A DNA stretch of 44,741 nucleotides from a virus. The notes beneath the pieces were generated by a model. That model had not been told where the DNA came from. It did not search any database and saw nothing but the letters and a program-made list of their open reading frames with translations. Both the position numbers and the translations under genes were made by a program. Location of the stretch: positions 1 through 44,741 of IMG/VR virus record IMGVR_UViG_3300044839_000066, one strand, 5' to 3'. Of the stretch, positions 14,191 to 22,369 are shown one piece after another (the stretch's first letter is position 1; every line of letters begins with the position of its first letter).

Positions 14191-14334
14191 TCTTGGAGAT
14201 GGCAGTTGACTTGCGGTCACAAGCTTGACAACACTCGCATCATCCGAAATCAGGTAAGAAATTCCGCCCGCCCCGGCACACCGCCGCGGCGGGCGGTTTC
14301 GTCATTGGCAGGCCAACATTTTAACGTTGATCAG
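14191..14334 (+). promoter_or_regulatory. Leader with candidate promoter and a second strong terminator
   Basis: TTGACT (14206) and TTGACA (14225) could be -35 elements, though no good -10 follows either. At 14264–14299 a perfect 9-bp GC stem (CCGCCCGCC/GGCGGGCGG) is followed by TTTCGT, a strong intrinsic terminator upstream of the sigma-like gene. A promoter–terminator leader before late genes is the layout used for antitermination in lambdoid phages. That role is inferred. Confidence 0.45.
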
Positions 14335-15480
14335 ATGCTTCACGACGAAGTCAAGGCGGCAGTGCTCACGGCTATTCGGGCCGGCCATTCGATCCGGTCC
14401 ATCCACCAGCAAGAGCTAGAACTTCCCGATCGCGGCACGATCAAACTTTGGCTGAATACGGATTTGGTTTTCGCGGCGGCCTTTGCCCAGGCGGAAAGAG
14501 ATCGCGGGCCTTCGGCGTCGTTTCGGAAGAGGCAAAAGCGGCCCCGCAAATCTAAGGGGCTGACGCCTCAGGTACGGGCGCAAATCTTAACAGCGGTCGA
14601 AGCCGGGGACTCGTTGAGTCGAGCCCTTGCGCCCAAGAAGGGTTTGCCGGCTCGAAGTACGGTCCTGAATTATGCCCTGACTGATTTGGAGTTCGCGAGG
14701 CGTCTCAACGCGGCTCGCGCTCGCGTCGGTATTCGCGCACTTCAAGCAAAGTGCCAAATAGCCAACAAGGAGAAGCAATACCTAGCGAAGTTTCCTGAAT
14801 TCATTCGGAGGATTGAGGATGGTCAGCTCGTGCGTAAGATATTTTCCGAAATGCGACTCGGTGGGCGGTCATTCGGAGCGTTCTTAAGAAGGAATCCGGC
14901 GAAGTACCAACAGCTGATCGAATTGCGCGTCCAAAGAGCCCGCCGCCGCTTTGCGCCAGAGCATTATGAGCAAGCCCTTGCTCGGTTCGTCTTAGATGTT
15001 TCCACCTCAGTTAATAACTTTAAACCGGAGAGACTTCCGAGTTACCACGCAATGCACCAGCGGTGCGCGCACCATCCGGAATTTGCGGAAGCGTTTGCGA
15101 TTGCGCGCCGGGAACGCATAGCGAAGCGGTGTCAGATCGTTTCGATTAAAAGGAAAAGCGGCGCCCGTCCTGTTTTCCAAACCGCTGTTCTGCGGGGGCA
15201 GCTACTGCAGGATGAACTTTACCGCGCAGCAGAGGCTGCTGTGGGTCGCGGGTTGCCGGAACATACTCGGGACGACGTAAAGGCGGACCTGATCGAAGCC
15301 GTTCTGCTAGATTCCTTTCCAATTGAGGAAATGGCAGAGCACGCCGCAGCATTCGTGACGGCGCATCACCGGCGGATGGAAACTTACAGGTCGAAGTCTC
15401 TTGATGAGACATTGTCCGACGACAACGATATGACCTTCCTCGATCGCCTCACGACGGATGACTACAGCTTTGCGGAATAG
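14335..15480 (+). CDS. Multi-HTH protein with sigma-factor-like C-terminus
   Basis: A 381-residue protein. About residues 7–57, 79–133, 153–206 and 210–262 are four divergent copies of a terminase-small-subunit-like helix-turn-helix module, each ending in a pattern like TDLEFARRLNAARAR or HHPEFAEAFAIARRER. Residues 292–381 (ELYRAAEAAV; RDDVKADLIEAVLLDS; YRSKSLDETLSDDNDMTFLD) resemble a small sigma-factor-like segment, including the SLD-plus-acidic-LxD linker known from sigma factors. It sits behind a terminator-bearing leader and before the packaging genes, so a late-transcription or packaging-site recognition role is plausible. The start at 14335 avoids the terminator hairpin. Confidence 0.6.
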   Translation: MLHDEVKAAVLTAIRAGHSIRSIHQQELELPDRGTIKLWLNTDLVFAAAFAQAERDRGPSASFRKRQKRPRKSKGLTPQVRAQILTAVEAGDSLSRALAPKKGLPARSTVLNYALTDLEFARRLNAARARVGIRALQAKCQIANKEKQYLAKFPEFIRRIEDGQLVRKIFSEMRLGGRSFGAFLRRNPAKYQQLIELRVQRARRRFAPEHYEQALARFVLDVSTSVNNFKPERLPSYHAMHQRCAHHPEFAEAFAIARRERIAKRCQIVSIKRKSGARPVFQTAVLRGQLLQDELYRAAEAAVGRGLPEHTRDDVKADLIEAVLLDSFPIEEMAEHAAAFVTAHHRRMETYRSKSLDETLSDDNDMTFLDRLTTDDYSFAE

Positions 15481-15496
15481 CTAGGAGCGCGGTCAA

Positions 15497-15784
15497 ATGC
15501 TCAGAGCCGGCGAGATGGTGCGCGCTGGCGGCGGGCGCCTGATGAAGATTTCCGACATCAGCAACGATGTTGCCGAATGCGTGTGGTTCGACGGGCGCGG
15601 CGCAATCCATGTTCGCGACTTCGACGTTGATAACCTAGACCCGTTCTGGTTGGCGACCGGGCCACGCTCCCTCTGGCCTTCGGTAAACGATATGCCGGAA
15701 GAAGTTGCAGCCGCAGCCGACGCCGCCGCAGAGGCAAGGCGTAAAGCGCGGAAGCCGCGGGCCAGCCACAAGATCAAAGGTTAG
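15497..15784 (+). CDS. DUF2158/YodC-like small protein
   Basis: A 95-residue protein with a TAGGAG ribosome-binding site. Residues 5–55 match the DUF2158 pattern: GEMVRAGGGRLMKISDIS, then CVWFDGRGAIHVRDFD, a small beta-barrel-like domain. A helical Ala/Arg/Lys tail follows. Function of the family is unknown. It occurs often in rhizobial prophages. Confidence 0.7.
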   Translation: MLRAGEMVRAGGGRLMKISDISNDVAECVWFDGRGAIHVRDFDVDNLDPFWLATGPRSLWPSVNDMPEEVAAAADAAAEARRKARKPRASHKIKG

Positions 15785-15787
15785 CGC

Positions 15788-15952
15788 ATGGCTCTGAACA
15801 GTTGCGCGAAGAAATCAGAGCACGGCGGACCAAAGCGCGGACAAGGCGCATGGTGCCGGAAGTATGAGGCCAAGCAAGCCGCGCGCAAACACCGCCGCGC
15901 CGCTAACGCGCGAATGGAACGCGAAGCCAAACTATCATTCGGAAGTGATTGA
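15788..15952 (+). CDS. Small basic protein with Cys residues
   Basis: A 54-residue Lys/Arg-rich protein from ATG 15788 ending at TGA 15950–15952, directly against the ParA-like start. It begins MALNSCAKKSEHGGPKRGQG and ends in an Arg/Ala helix. The packed position between two genes supports it. Probably a nucleic-acid-binding peptide. Confidence 0.55.
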   Translation: MALNSCAKKSEHGGPKRGQGAWCRKYEAKQAARKHRRAANARMEREAKLSFGSD

Positions 15953-16648
15953 ATGAGCAAGCCCCTCGTCATCATGGTCGGTGCCGACAAAGGCGGCGTC
16001 GGCAAGACTACCGTTGCACGGGCGCTTGACGATTACCTGCGGCACCGCAGGGCTGTCCGCAAAGTATTTGATGGTGAGTACCCGGCCGGGGATCTTCGAC
16101 AATTCAGCGATGCAGCCGAAGTCGTCGACCTACAGTCGCTTGACGATCAAATGAAGATGTTTGATCGGCTGCAGGGCGTTACGCTGATCGATATCAAGGC
16201 GGGGCTGTTTACCGAAACACTGAGCGCACTTCACCGCACCGGATTGCTTGACGACGTTCGTGCCGGCAATTTCAATCTGGCACTACTCCATGTCCTAGGC
16301 CCGAGCGCCGCCAGCCTTGGCGAGATCGCGGCTATCGCTGAAAAGCTGGGCACTGGCGCGCTTCATCTGCTGGTGAAGAACCTCATCAACGAGTCCGGCT
16401 TTAAGGAATGGGAAGCGGACCAACGGTTCAAGGCATCGCTGTTAGGATCACCAACGCTGACAGTTCCTCACCTCCAGGCGCGGGCTTGCACTGAGGTTCA
16501 ACGCCTCGGCATGTCGTTCAGCTCATACATCGCGGACGCGTCACAGTCTCGCATGCTCACTGGATATGTGCGGGCATGGCTGCGCGAAACATACTCGGCA
16601 TTCACAGAGGCTGGTCTGTATCAGCTTGTCGACGGCACGCGTGATTAA
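15953..16648 (+). CDS. ParA/MinD-like P-loop ATPase
   Basis: A 231-residue protein with a deviant Walker A motif at residues 11–20 (ADKGGVGKTT), the signature of ParA/MinD/Mrp ATPases, and a VTLIDIKAG segment at the Walker B position (Asp without the second acidic residue). The rest is a typical alpha/beta domain. Phage copies are found near replication or packaging genes. Whether it partitions DNA with the ParB-like protein at 10046 is unproven. No parS-like repeat was found next to it. Confidence 0.75.
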   Translation: MSKPLVIMVGADKGGVGKTTVARALDDYLRHRRAVRKVFDGEYPAGDLRQFSDAAEVVDLQSLDDQMKMFDRLQGVTLIDIKAGLFTETLSALHRTGLLDDVRAGNFNLALLHVLGPSAASLGEIAAIAEKLGTGALHLLVKNLINESGFKEWEADQRFKASLLGSPTLTVPHLQARACTEVQRLGMSFSSYIADASQSRMLTGYVRAWLRETYSAFTEAGLYQLVDGTRD

Positions 16649-16829
16649 GCGATATCGAATCGGCAGGCGGGCGCTATCCACACGCTACGCGACTGCAAGA
16701 GAGAACGCGGCGATTGTGCTGCGGCTGTCGTGGTCTGAGGCCGAAGCGATAAGGCGTCGGGGCGGCTTTGAGAAATTACGAAAGCAGCGCAAGCGGATGT
16801 TGCCGACACCGCAACCCTATCTGCGTTGA
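16641..16829 (+). CDS. Small basic phage protein
   Basis: A 62-residue protein starting at GTG 16641, overlapping the ParA-like stop by 8 bp and sharing a base with the next start (TGATG). It is Arg-rich with a central helix (LRLSWSEAEAIRRRGGFEKL). Unknown family. Confidence 0.55.
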   Translation: MIKRYRIGRRALSTRYATARENAAIVLRLSWSEAEAIRRRGGFEKLRKQRKRMLPTPQPYLR

Positions 16830-17200
16830 TGCCGAAGTCACAGGCTCAGAGGGAAACCAATCGCGATCATGACGCTAGGCGCCAGGCCGCGCAGCCTTGG
16901 CGCAAATGGTACGGCACCGCGCGCTGGAAGGCTATCAGGGCGAAACAACTCCGCTCGCATCCGGTATGTTGGCAATGCCAAGAGCGCGGCGTAACCACGT
17001 CGGCAACCGTTTGTAACCATGCTGAGCGTCACAACGGTGACCCGGTGAAATTCTGGAGCGGTCCATTTAATTCGATGTGCAAAGACTGTCACGACGTGGA
17101 CCAGCAGCGTATCGAGCACGGCGGCAAGGCGCGGCAAGCGGTTGGTGCGGACGGGTGGCCGATAGCGCCCGCTGCCGTCATCACTCGGGCTAATCATTGA
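16829..17200 (+). CDS. HNH endonuclease (packaging-associated)
   Basis: A 123-residue HNH nuclease. Cys47-x-x-Cys50 and Cys84-x-x-Cys87 form the structural zinc site. CNHAERH at 62–68 provides the catalytic His pattern, and FNSMCKDCHD closes the motif. HNH proteins of this type sit next to the terminase in HK97-like phages and assist DNA cleavage during packaging. Its position before TerS/TerL agrees, although a homing nuclease gene now separates them. Confidence 0.85.
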   Translation: MPKSQAQRETNRDHDARRQAAQPWRKWYGTARWKAIRAKQLRSHPVCWQCQERGVTTSATVCNHAERHNGDPVKFWSGPFNSMCKDCHDVDQQRIEHGGKARQAVGADGWPIAPAAVITRANH

Positions 17201-17229
17201 CGCGAGCGGCAAGGCGGCGGGGCGGTAGC

Positions 17230-17739
17230 ATGAAGGCGATCCCCGGCTTCCCCGGATACTTCGCTGCGTCCGAAGGTGAGATTTATTCGAACAGAACCGG
17301 TTCGCTAAAAGTTATCTCCCAGCATCTACATAAGGGGTATCTACTCGCCAACGTAAAGACTGGCGTCGGTCGCAGCACTAAGAAGAAGATGCCAGTTCAT
17401 CAATTGGTGCTGTTCGCTTTTCATGGACCGAAGCCATTTGACGATGCTGAGTCGCGGCACCTCAACGGGGTTGCGACCGATAATCGCGAAGACAATCTCG
17501 TTTGGGGAACAAGATTTGAAAACGCTCAAGATGCTGTTCGGCATGGCACCGCCAGCGGTTTGCGAAGGGGCGGCAGTCATAATCGCGCTTTGATATCGGA
17601 CGACGACGTTCGCACCATTCGACAGTCACCCGATGAATGTGTCGAAACGTTCGCGGTTCGGTTCGGTGTCATGGCGTCCTGGATTGGGCTTATCAGAGCC
17701 GGCAAGGTTCGAACGAACGTTGCCCCCCCTAGGGGGTAG
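17230..17739 (+). CDS. NUMOD4/HNH homing endonuclease
   Basis: A 169-residue protein. Residues 1–45 match NUMOD4 (MKAIPGFPGYFAASEGEIYS). Residues 55–95 form an HNH_3-type core (VHQLVLFAFHG; SRHLNGVATDNREDNLVWGT, with His57, His77, Asn79 and Asn89). Residues 118–160 form a NUMOD1-like DNA-binding helix-turn-helix. Such freestanding homing endonucleases spread between phages by cutting unoccupied sites. It lies between the HNH gene and TerS and is probably an insertion. The gene ends in a C7/G5 run. Confidence 0.85.
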   Translation: MKAIPGFPGYFAASEGEIYSNRTGSLKVISQHLHKGYLLANVKTGVGRSTKKKMPVHQLVLFAFHGPKPFDDAESRHLNGVATDNREDNLVWGTRFENAQDAVRHGTASGLRRGGSHNRALISDDDVRTIRQSPDECVETFAVRFGVMASWIGLIRAGKVRTNVAPPRG

Positions 17740-17847
17740 GCGAAACTAGCCGACCTTGGGGAGCCCGCACCGGTTGGGGCAAAATCTTTCATTATTGCAG
17801 ATTGATGTTTTGGATCATGCAATCAGCAATCAGGGATCAAGGGCGGT

Positions 17848-18255
17848 TTGAAAGTGGCTAAACGAGGGGTAAAGCCGAAGCCCGCGCATCTTCGCTTGGT
17901 CGACGGAACGCGCAACGTTACGCGCCATGGCAGCGAAGAAAAACTGCGCGAAGCAGTAGAAAAAGCGGTGACGAGTTTCGGAAAGCTGATGCGTCCGAAG
18001 TTTTTGAAGAGTCACGGGCTTGCGGCGTGGAAAAAATATATCGAGCCCGCCGATTGGCTTGATGCATCGCGCGAGCCGGCAGCGATCGCGTTTTGCGAAC
18101 TGTGGCAAGAATTTAGATTTGCACCGATCAGCTTTCCCGCAGCGAAGCACGGGCAGATGCGCGCGTACATGAGCGAGTTGGGTCTGACCGATGAGCGCAA
18201 TCGCGTGATCGATGCCGAAAAAAATAAAGAAAAGGACGAACACTTCGACGACTGA
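17848..18255 (+). CDS. terS: P27-family terminase small subunit
   Basis: A 135-residue protein. It begins with the typical basic, Pro-rich segment (RGVKPKPAHLRLVDGTRN), followed by LKSHGLAAWKKYIEPADWLD and AFCELWQEFRFAPISFPA, patterns of P27-like small terminases, which bind the packaging site and hand DNA to the large subunit. The start is TTG at 17848 or GTG at 17854. It overlaps the large subunit by 44 bp. Confidence 0.8.
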   Translation: MKVAKRGVKPKPAHLRLVDGTRNVTRHGSEEKLREAVEKAVTSFGKLMRPKFLKSHGLAAWKKYIEPADWLDASREPAAIAFCELWQEFRFAPISFPAAKHGQMRAYMSELGLTDERNRVIDAEKNKEKDEHFDD

Positions 18256-20086
18256 GCGAGCGGCGCCAGATCGTGCGACGGCTTACGCAAAGGATGTTAT
18301 CGCCGGCAAGATCGTCGCGGGACCGCATGTCAGGAACGCGTGCAGACGCCATCTGGACGATCTAAAGCGAAAGGATATTTGGTTCGACAAGGAAGAGGCC
18401 GCAAAGAAGATTCGCTTCTATGAAGAGAAGCTGATCCTCAGCGAAGGGCAATTTGAAAACACCCCCTTCATACTCGCGCCGGCCCAAGCATTCAAAATCG
18501 GCTCGCTGTTCGGGTGGAAAAAGTTAGACGGCACGCGGCGTTTCAGCCGGGCCTATATCGAGGAAGCGAAGGGGAATGGAAAGTCACCGCTTGCCGGTGG
18601 CTTAGGGTTGCTCGGGTTGACGGCCGATGGTGAAGCCGGTGCGGAAATCTATTCTGCGGGCGCCACCAAAGACCAGGCGGGAATCCTTTTCCGCGATGCC
18701 GTGAAGATGGTCTACAAGTCGCCGGCTCTAAACAGTCGGCTGCGTATGAGCGGCGGTGTAGGGCGCGAGATAAACATCGCGTATTTGAAAAAGTCGTCGT
18801 TCTTCCGCCCGGTGTCGAGAGAGACGAAGCGAACAGGCTCCGGTCCGCGCCCGCACTTCGCTCTTGTCGACGAGCTACATGAACACCCGGACGCCGGCAT
18901 TATCGAAATGCTGGAGCGTGGTTTTAAGTTCCGGCGTCAACCGCTCCTGGTGATGATTACGAACAGCGGGAGCGATCGTAACTCCGCATGCTGGACCGAA
19001 CACGAACACGCTATCAGGGTCGCGGCCGGAAATCGTGACGCGAAAGACGAGGATGCTCATTACCTCGGGCAGATAATCGACGATACGACGTTCAGTTATG
19101 TTTGTGGGCTGGACGTTGGCGACGATCCGCTTGAAGACCCGACATGCTGGCCTAAAGCAAACCCGCTGCTCAATGTCACCATCACCGAAAAATATCTAGC
19201 GGGCGTCGTCGCGCAGGCGAAGGGTATCCCGGCCAAGCTAAACAATATTTTGCGGCTTCACTTCTGCGTCTGGACCGAAGCCGAAACGGCGTGGATAACG
19301 CGGGCGGTGCTGGAGCCGTGTCTGGCGGACTTCGACCCGCGCGAGCATCACGGAAAGGCGGCATGGCTCGGCTGCGACCTTTCGCAGAACAAGGATATCA
19401 CGGCGCTCGGGTTTGTAGTCCAAACCGGCGTAGTCACTGAGGGCGAGCACACAGGCAAGCCAACCTTCGACGCTTGGGTTGAGGCATGGACGCCATGCGA
19501 TACGGTTTCCGCGCGAGCGCTGCGAGACAAGGCACCGTATCAGCAGTGGATCGACGACCACCACCTTCATGCACCGAAGGGAAAAAACATCAGCTACCGG
19601 CAAGTCGCGCAGGCGATTGCGGAAGCCGACCACGAATTTCTTATCAAGTGTCTCGCCTATGATCGGTATGCCTTCAGACGCGGCCTGGAGCCGGAGTGTG
19701 CCGACCTCGGATTGAAGATTGAGTTTGTCGAACACCCGCAAGGCGGCGTCAGAAAAGGCGCACCTAACGACGCCATGAAAGCGGCGGCGAAGCTGGGCAA
19801 GCGCGAACCCGAAGGGTTGTGGATGCCGATGAGCATCCGACAATTCGAGGAATTGCTGCTGGAGAAGCGAATCCGGATCAGACGAAGCCCGGTGGTGATA
19901 TCGGCGATCATGTCTGCGGTGACCGATAATGATCGTTGGGGAAACTATTGGCTCGCGAAAGAGCGCTCAACCCAAAAAATTGACTGCGCTATCGCGCTTG
20001 CACAGGCGATAGGCGCGGCTCGTTCATATGAGGGCGTGCGCTTGAACATTGGCGCACTGATATCTGCGGGACGGACTCTGGTATGA
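18212..20086 (+). CDS. terL: Terminase large subunit
   Basis: A 624-residue packaging motor of the Terminase_1 (HK97/P27-like) type. The ATPase has a Walker A-like motif EEAKGNGKSPLAG at about 117–129, Walker B FALVDELHEH at 216–225 with Asp220-Glu221, and coupling motif ITNSGSD at 249–255. The nuclease domain starts at WLGCDLSQNKDITALG with Asp389 as a likely metal ligand. It translocates DNA into the prohead and cuts it at the start and end of packaging. Full length, no damage. Confidence 0.95.
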   Translation: MPKKIKKRTNTSTTERAAPDRATAYAKDVIAGKIVAGPHVRNACRRHLDDLKRKDIWFDKEEAAKKIRFYEEKLILSEGQFENTPFILAPAQAFKIGSLFGWKKLDGTRRFSRAYIEEAKGNGKSPLAGGLGLLGLTADGEAGAEIYSAGATKDQAGILFRDAVKMVYKSPALNSRLRMSGGVGREINIAYLKKSSFFRPVSRETKRTGSGPRPHFALVDELHEHPDAGIIEMLERGFKFRRQPLLVMITNSGSDRNSACWTEHEHAIRVAAGNRDAKDEDAHYLGQIIDDTTFSYVCGLDVGDDPLEDPTCWPKANPLLNVTITEKYLAGVVAQAKGIPAKLNNILRLHFCVWTEAETAWITRAVLEPCLADFDPREHHGKAAWLGCDLSQNKDITALGFVVQTGVVTEGEHTGKPTFDAWVEAWTPCDTVSARALRDKAPYQQWIDDHHLHAPKGKNISYRQVAQAIAEADHEFLIKCLAYDRYAFRRGLEPECADLGLKIEFVEHPQGGVRKGAPNDAMKAAAKLGKREPEGLWMPMSIRQFEELLLEKRIRIRRSPVVISAIMSAVTDNDRWGNYWLAKERSTQKIDCAIALAQAIGAARSYEGVRLNIGALISAGRTLV

Positions 20087-20262
20087 CGAACGATCCGAAC
20101 GCTCCGCAAGAGAAGAAATCGCTGTTTGATGAGCGCGACGCTATCTGCCTAGTCGGCATCGTCATAGTCGCCATCGGTGTAGCGCAGTTTTCATGGTCAG
20201 TTGCCGCGATCGTGTCGGGCGTAATCCTGATTGCAGTCGCCTCTGGCCGCTTGATGAAATAG
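20083..20262 (+). CDS. Small two-helix membrane protein
   Basis: A 59-residue protein overlapping the TerL stop by an ATGA. After a charged start (KKSLFDERD) it has two hydrophobic stretches (AICLVGIVIVAIGVAQF and AAIVSGVILIAVA) joined by a short turn, so it is probably an inner-membrane hairpin. It sits between terminase and portal, where small membrane proteins are frequent. Role unknown. Confidence 0.65.
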   Translation: MTNDPNAPQEKKSLFDERDAICLVGIVIVAIGVAQFSWSVAAIVSGVILIAVASGRLMK

Positions 20263-20273
20263 GCGCAAACCAA

Positions 20274-21626
20274 ATGGGAGTTTTGAACCGAATAGCATCG
20301 GACGTGTCGACGCGTTCGGCTGTCACGCCAGGGCGTGGGTTGCGCGACCCGTTGCTAACTGCGTTGTTCGGCGATCTCGATCAAACAACCGCAGGAACCA
20401 ACGTCACGCCGGACAATGCGCGCGAGTGCCCGGAAGTTGACGCGGTTATCGGGCTGAACTCCGACACTATCTCCACCGTTCCGCTCGATCTGTTCGAAAG
20501 GAAGTCAGAAGACGAGCGAGTCCGCGCCTCTGGACACCCGCTGCACGTCTTGATGCACGATCAACCGAACCCATGGCAGACCTCTTCCGAATTTCGCGCC
20601 ATGATGGAGGGGTTTCGTGAGACGCACGGTAACGCTTATGCTCGGATTATCCCCGGCAAATCAGGCTTTCCGGTAGCACTGGAGCCCAGCCATCCGCGCG
20701 AATGGTGGCCCTACCGCACGCCAACGGGTGTTGCATACCGTTGGTCGCCCTCGGACTCGACGCCGCGGGTGTTGATGCAGCATGAAGTCCTGCATCTTCG
20801 CGACACGCCGTCTCACATTGTCAATCTTGCGATGGGGCAATCCCGAGTTCATCGCCACAGGGAAACGATCGGCCGAGCATTGGCGACGGGAAAATATCTT
20901 TCGTTGTTCTTTAAGAATAATGCGACGCCGAAAATCGCAATCACCGTTCCGGGCGAACTCGCCAACCAGCAGGTTGAAGATCTCCGCAATCAGTATCTGC
21001 AACTTCATGGCGGCGGGAATCTCGGCAAGCCGGTAATCCAGCATTCCGGGATGAAGGTTGAGAAGCTGGGCATCACCAACGATGAGGCTCAGGTCATCCC
21101 GATCTATCAACAGGCCACCGCGCAGATTGCGCGGGTCTGGGGAGTGCCGCTGCATCTGATCGGCGAAGTTTCGGGTTCGACGAGTTGGGGAACTGGCATC
21201 GAGCAGCAGTCGATCGGGTTCGTTCAATACTACATGCGCGCGAAGTTCGTTGCATGGGAGCAGGCCCTAAATCTTTCGCTCATGTCGAGTGAGTCGCGGG
21301 CGCGGTTTTATTTTGAGTTCAACATCGACGCGCTTCTCCGCGGCGACTTCAAAACCCGCATGGAGGGCTACGCCCTCATGATCCAATGGGGACTGGCGTC
21401 GCCAAATGAAATCAGGCGCCTGATGAACCTGCCGCCGGTTGCTGGCGGCAACGAGCGTATCACGCCGCTTAACATGGTGCCGGCATCGCGCATCATGGAC
21501 GTGCTCTTGAAAACTAATAACGGGTCGCCACAGACGCGCGAGCACGACGTGGACATTGCGACCCGGTTTATCGCGCAGATTATCTCGTCGATCAAAGAGC
21601 AGGAAAGGCCGCGCTTAGCGGCCTGA
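20274..21626 (+). CDS. HK97-type portal protein
   Basis: A 450-residue portal, forming the ring at the capsid vertex through which DNA passes. Typical features are EVDAVIGLNSDTISTVPLDL at about 50–70, the HPLHVLMHDQPNPWQTSSEF segment, and near the C-terminus MIQWGLASPNEIRRLMNLPP. The start at ATG 20274 is chosen because the frame upstream belongs to the small membrane gene. It is followed 22 bp later by the protease. A matching C-terminal segment reappears in the protease. Confidence 0.95.
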   Translation: MGVLNRIASDVSTRSAVTPGRGLRDPLLTALFGDLDQTTAGTNVTPDNARECPEVDAVIGLNSDTISTVPLDLFERKSEDERVRASGHPLHVLMHDQPNPWQTSSEFRAMMEGFRETHGNAYARIIPGKSGFPVALEPSHPREWWPYRTPTGVAYRWSPSDSTPRVLMQHEVLHLRDTPSHIVNLAMGQSRVHRHRETIGRALATGKYLSLFFKNNATPKIAITVPGELANQQVEDLRNQYLQLHGGGNLGKPVIQHSGMKVEKLGITNDEAQVIPIYQQATAQIARVWGVPLHLIGEVSGSTSWGTGIEQQSIGFVQYYMRAKFVAWEQALNLSLMSSESRARFYFEFNIDALLRGDFKTRMEGYALMIQWGLASPNEIRRLMNLPPVAGGNERITPLNMVPASRIMDVLLKTNNGSPQTREHDVDIATRFIAQIISSIKEQERPRLAA

Positions 21627-21648
21627 CCGTTTCCCCGGAGAAGCCAAA

Positions 21649-22308
21649 ATGGAAATCGAGCGCCGCGCCTTTGCAGCGGAGGGTCTTCACATTGAGAAGC
21701 GGGACAATGGCGAGCGCCGACTCGTCGGTCATGCCGCCGTGTTCAATTCGTTGTCGGAAGACCTTGGCGGCTTCCGTGAGCAGATCATTCCGGGCGCCTT
21801 TGCGGACGCCATCACGACGGACGACGTGCGCGCGCTCTTCAACCACGATCCTAACTTCGTGCTCGGTCGCAACCGGTCAAAGACGTTGCGGCTGGCGGAA
21901 GATGCTCGCGGCCTGGCCATCGAGATCATTCTTCCCGACACGCAAACCGTCAACGATCTTGTCGTGGCGCCGATCGAGCGCGGCGACGTTTCGCAAATGA
22001 GTTTCGCATTCGCAGCGAAGCCGGGCGGACAGGATTGGGCGAAGGATGATGAAGGCCGCGTGATCCGCAGCCTGAAAAAGGTCCGGCTGTTTGACGTGTC
22101 GCCTGTCACCTATCCCGCATATCAGCAGACGGATATCGCGGTTCGGTCATTTGTCGGGTTCTGCTCGGAACGCCTCGCGGCCGGCGACGACTCGGTCAAT
22201 GAAATTCGCAGATTGATGAAGCTTCCCCCGATTCAGGGCGGTGACCGCAAGCCCGCCGTTCCGATGAATTTGCTTCGTGCGCAGGAAATGCTCGCGCGCG
22301 CCATGTAA
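21649..22308 (+). CDS. HK97-family prohead protease (U35)
   Basis: A 219-residue serine protease that matures the capsid by cutting the scaffold domain of the major capsid protein. Key segments are GHAAVFNSLSEDLGGFREQI, His66 in FNHDPNFVLG, Ser118 in SQMSFAF, and LFDVSPVTYPAY with Asp149 where Glu is common. Residues 184–219 (NEIRRLMKLPPIQGGD onward) are not part of the usual protease and closely resemble the portal C-terminus. That tail is an unusual addition. Confidence 0.93.
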   Translation: MEIERRAFAAEGLHIEKRDNGERRLVGHAAVFNSLSEDLGGFREQIIPGAFADAITTDDVRALFNHDPNFVLGRNRSKTLRLAEDARGLAIEIILPDTQTVNDLVVAPIERGDVSQMSFAFAAKPGGQDWAKDDEGRVIRSLKKVRLFDVSPVTYPAYQQTDIAVRSFVGFCSERLAAGDDSVNEIRRLMKLPPIQGGDRKPAVPMNLLRAQEMLARAM

Positions 22309-22369
22309 CCCGCCGCGGAGGCGGTCAACCCCGGCCCGTGGTCACGGGTCATCACCAGGAGACGGATAA

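Noticed and set aside
20193-20273. Earlier start for the portal protein
   Set aside because: It overlaps the membrane-protein gene, and family portals start near the ATG at 20274.
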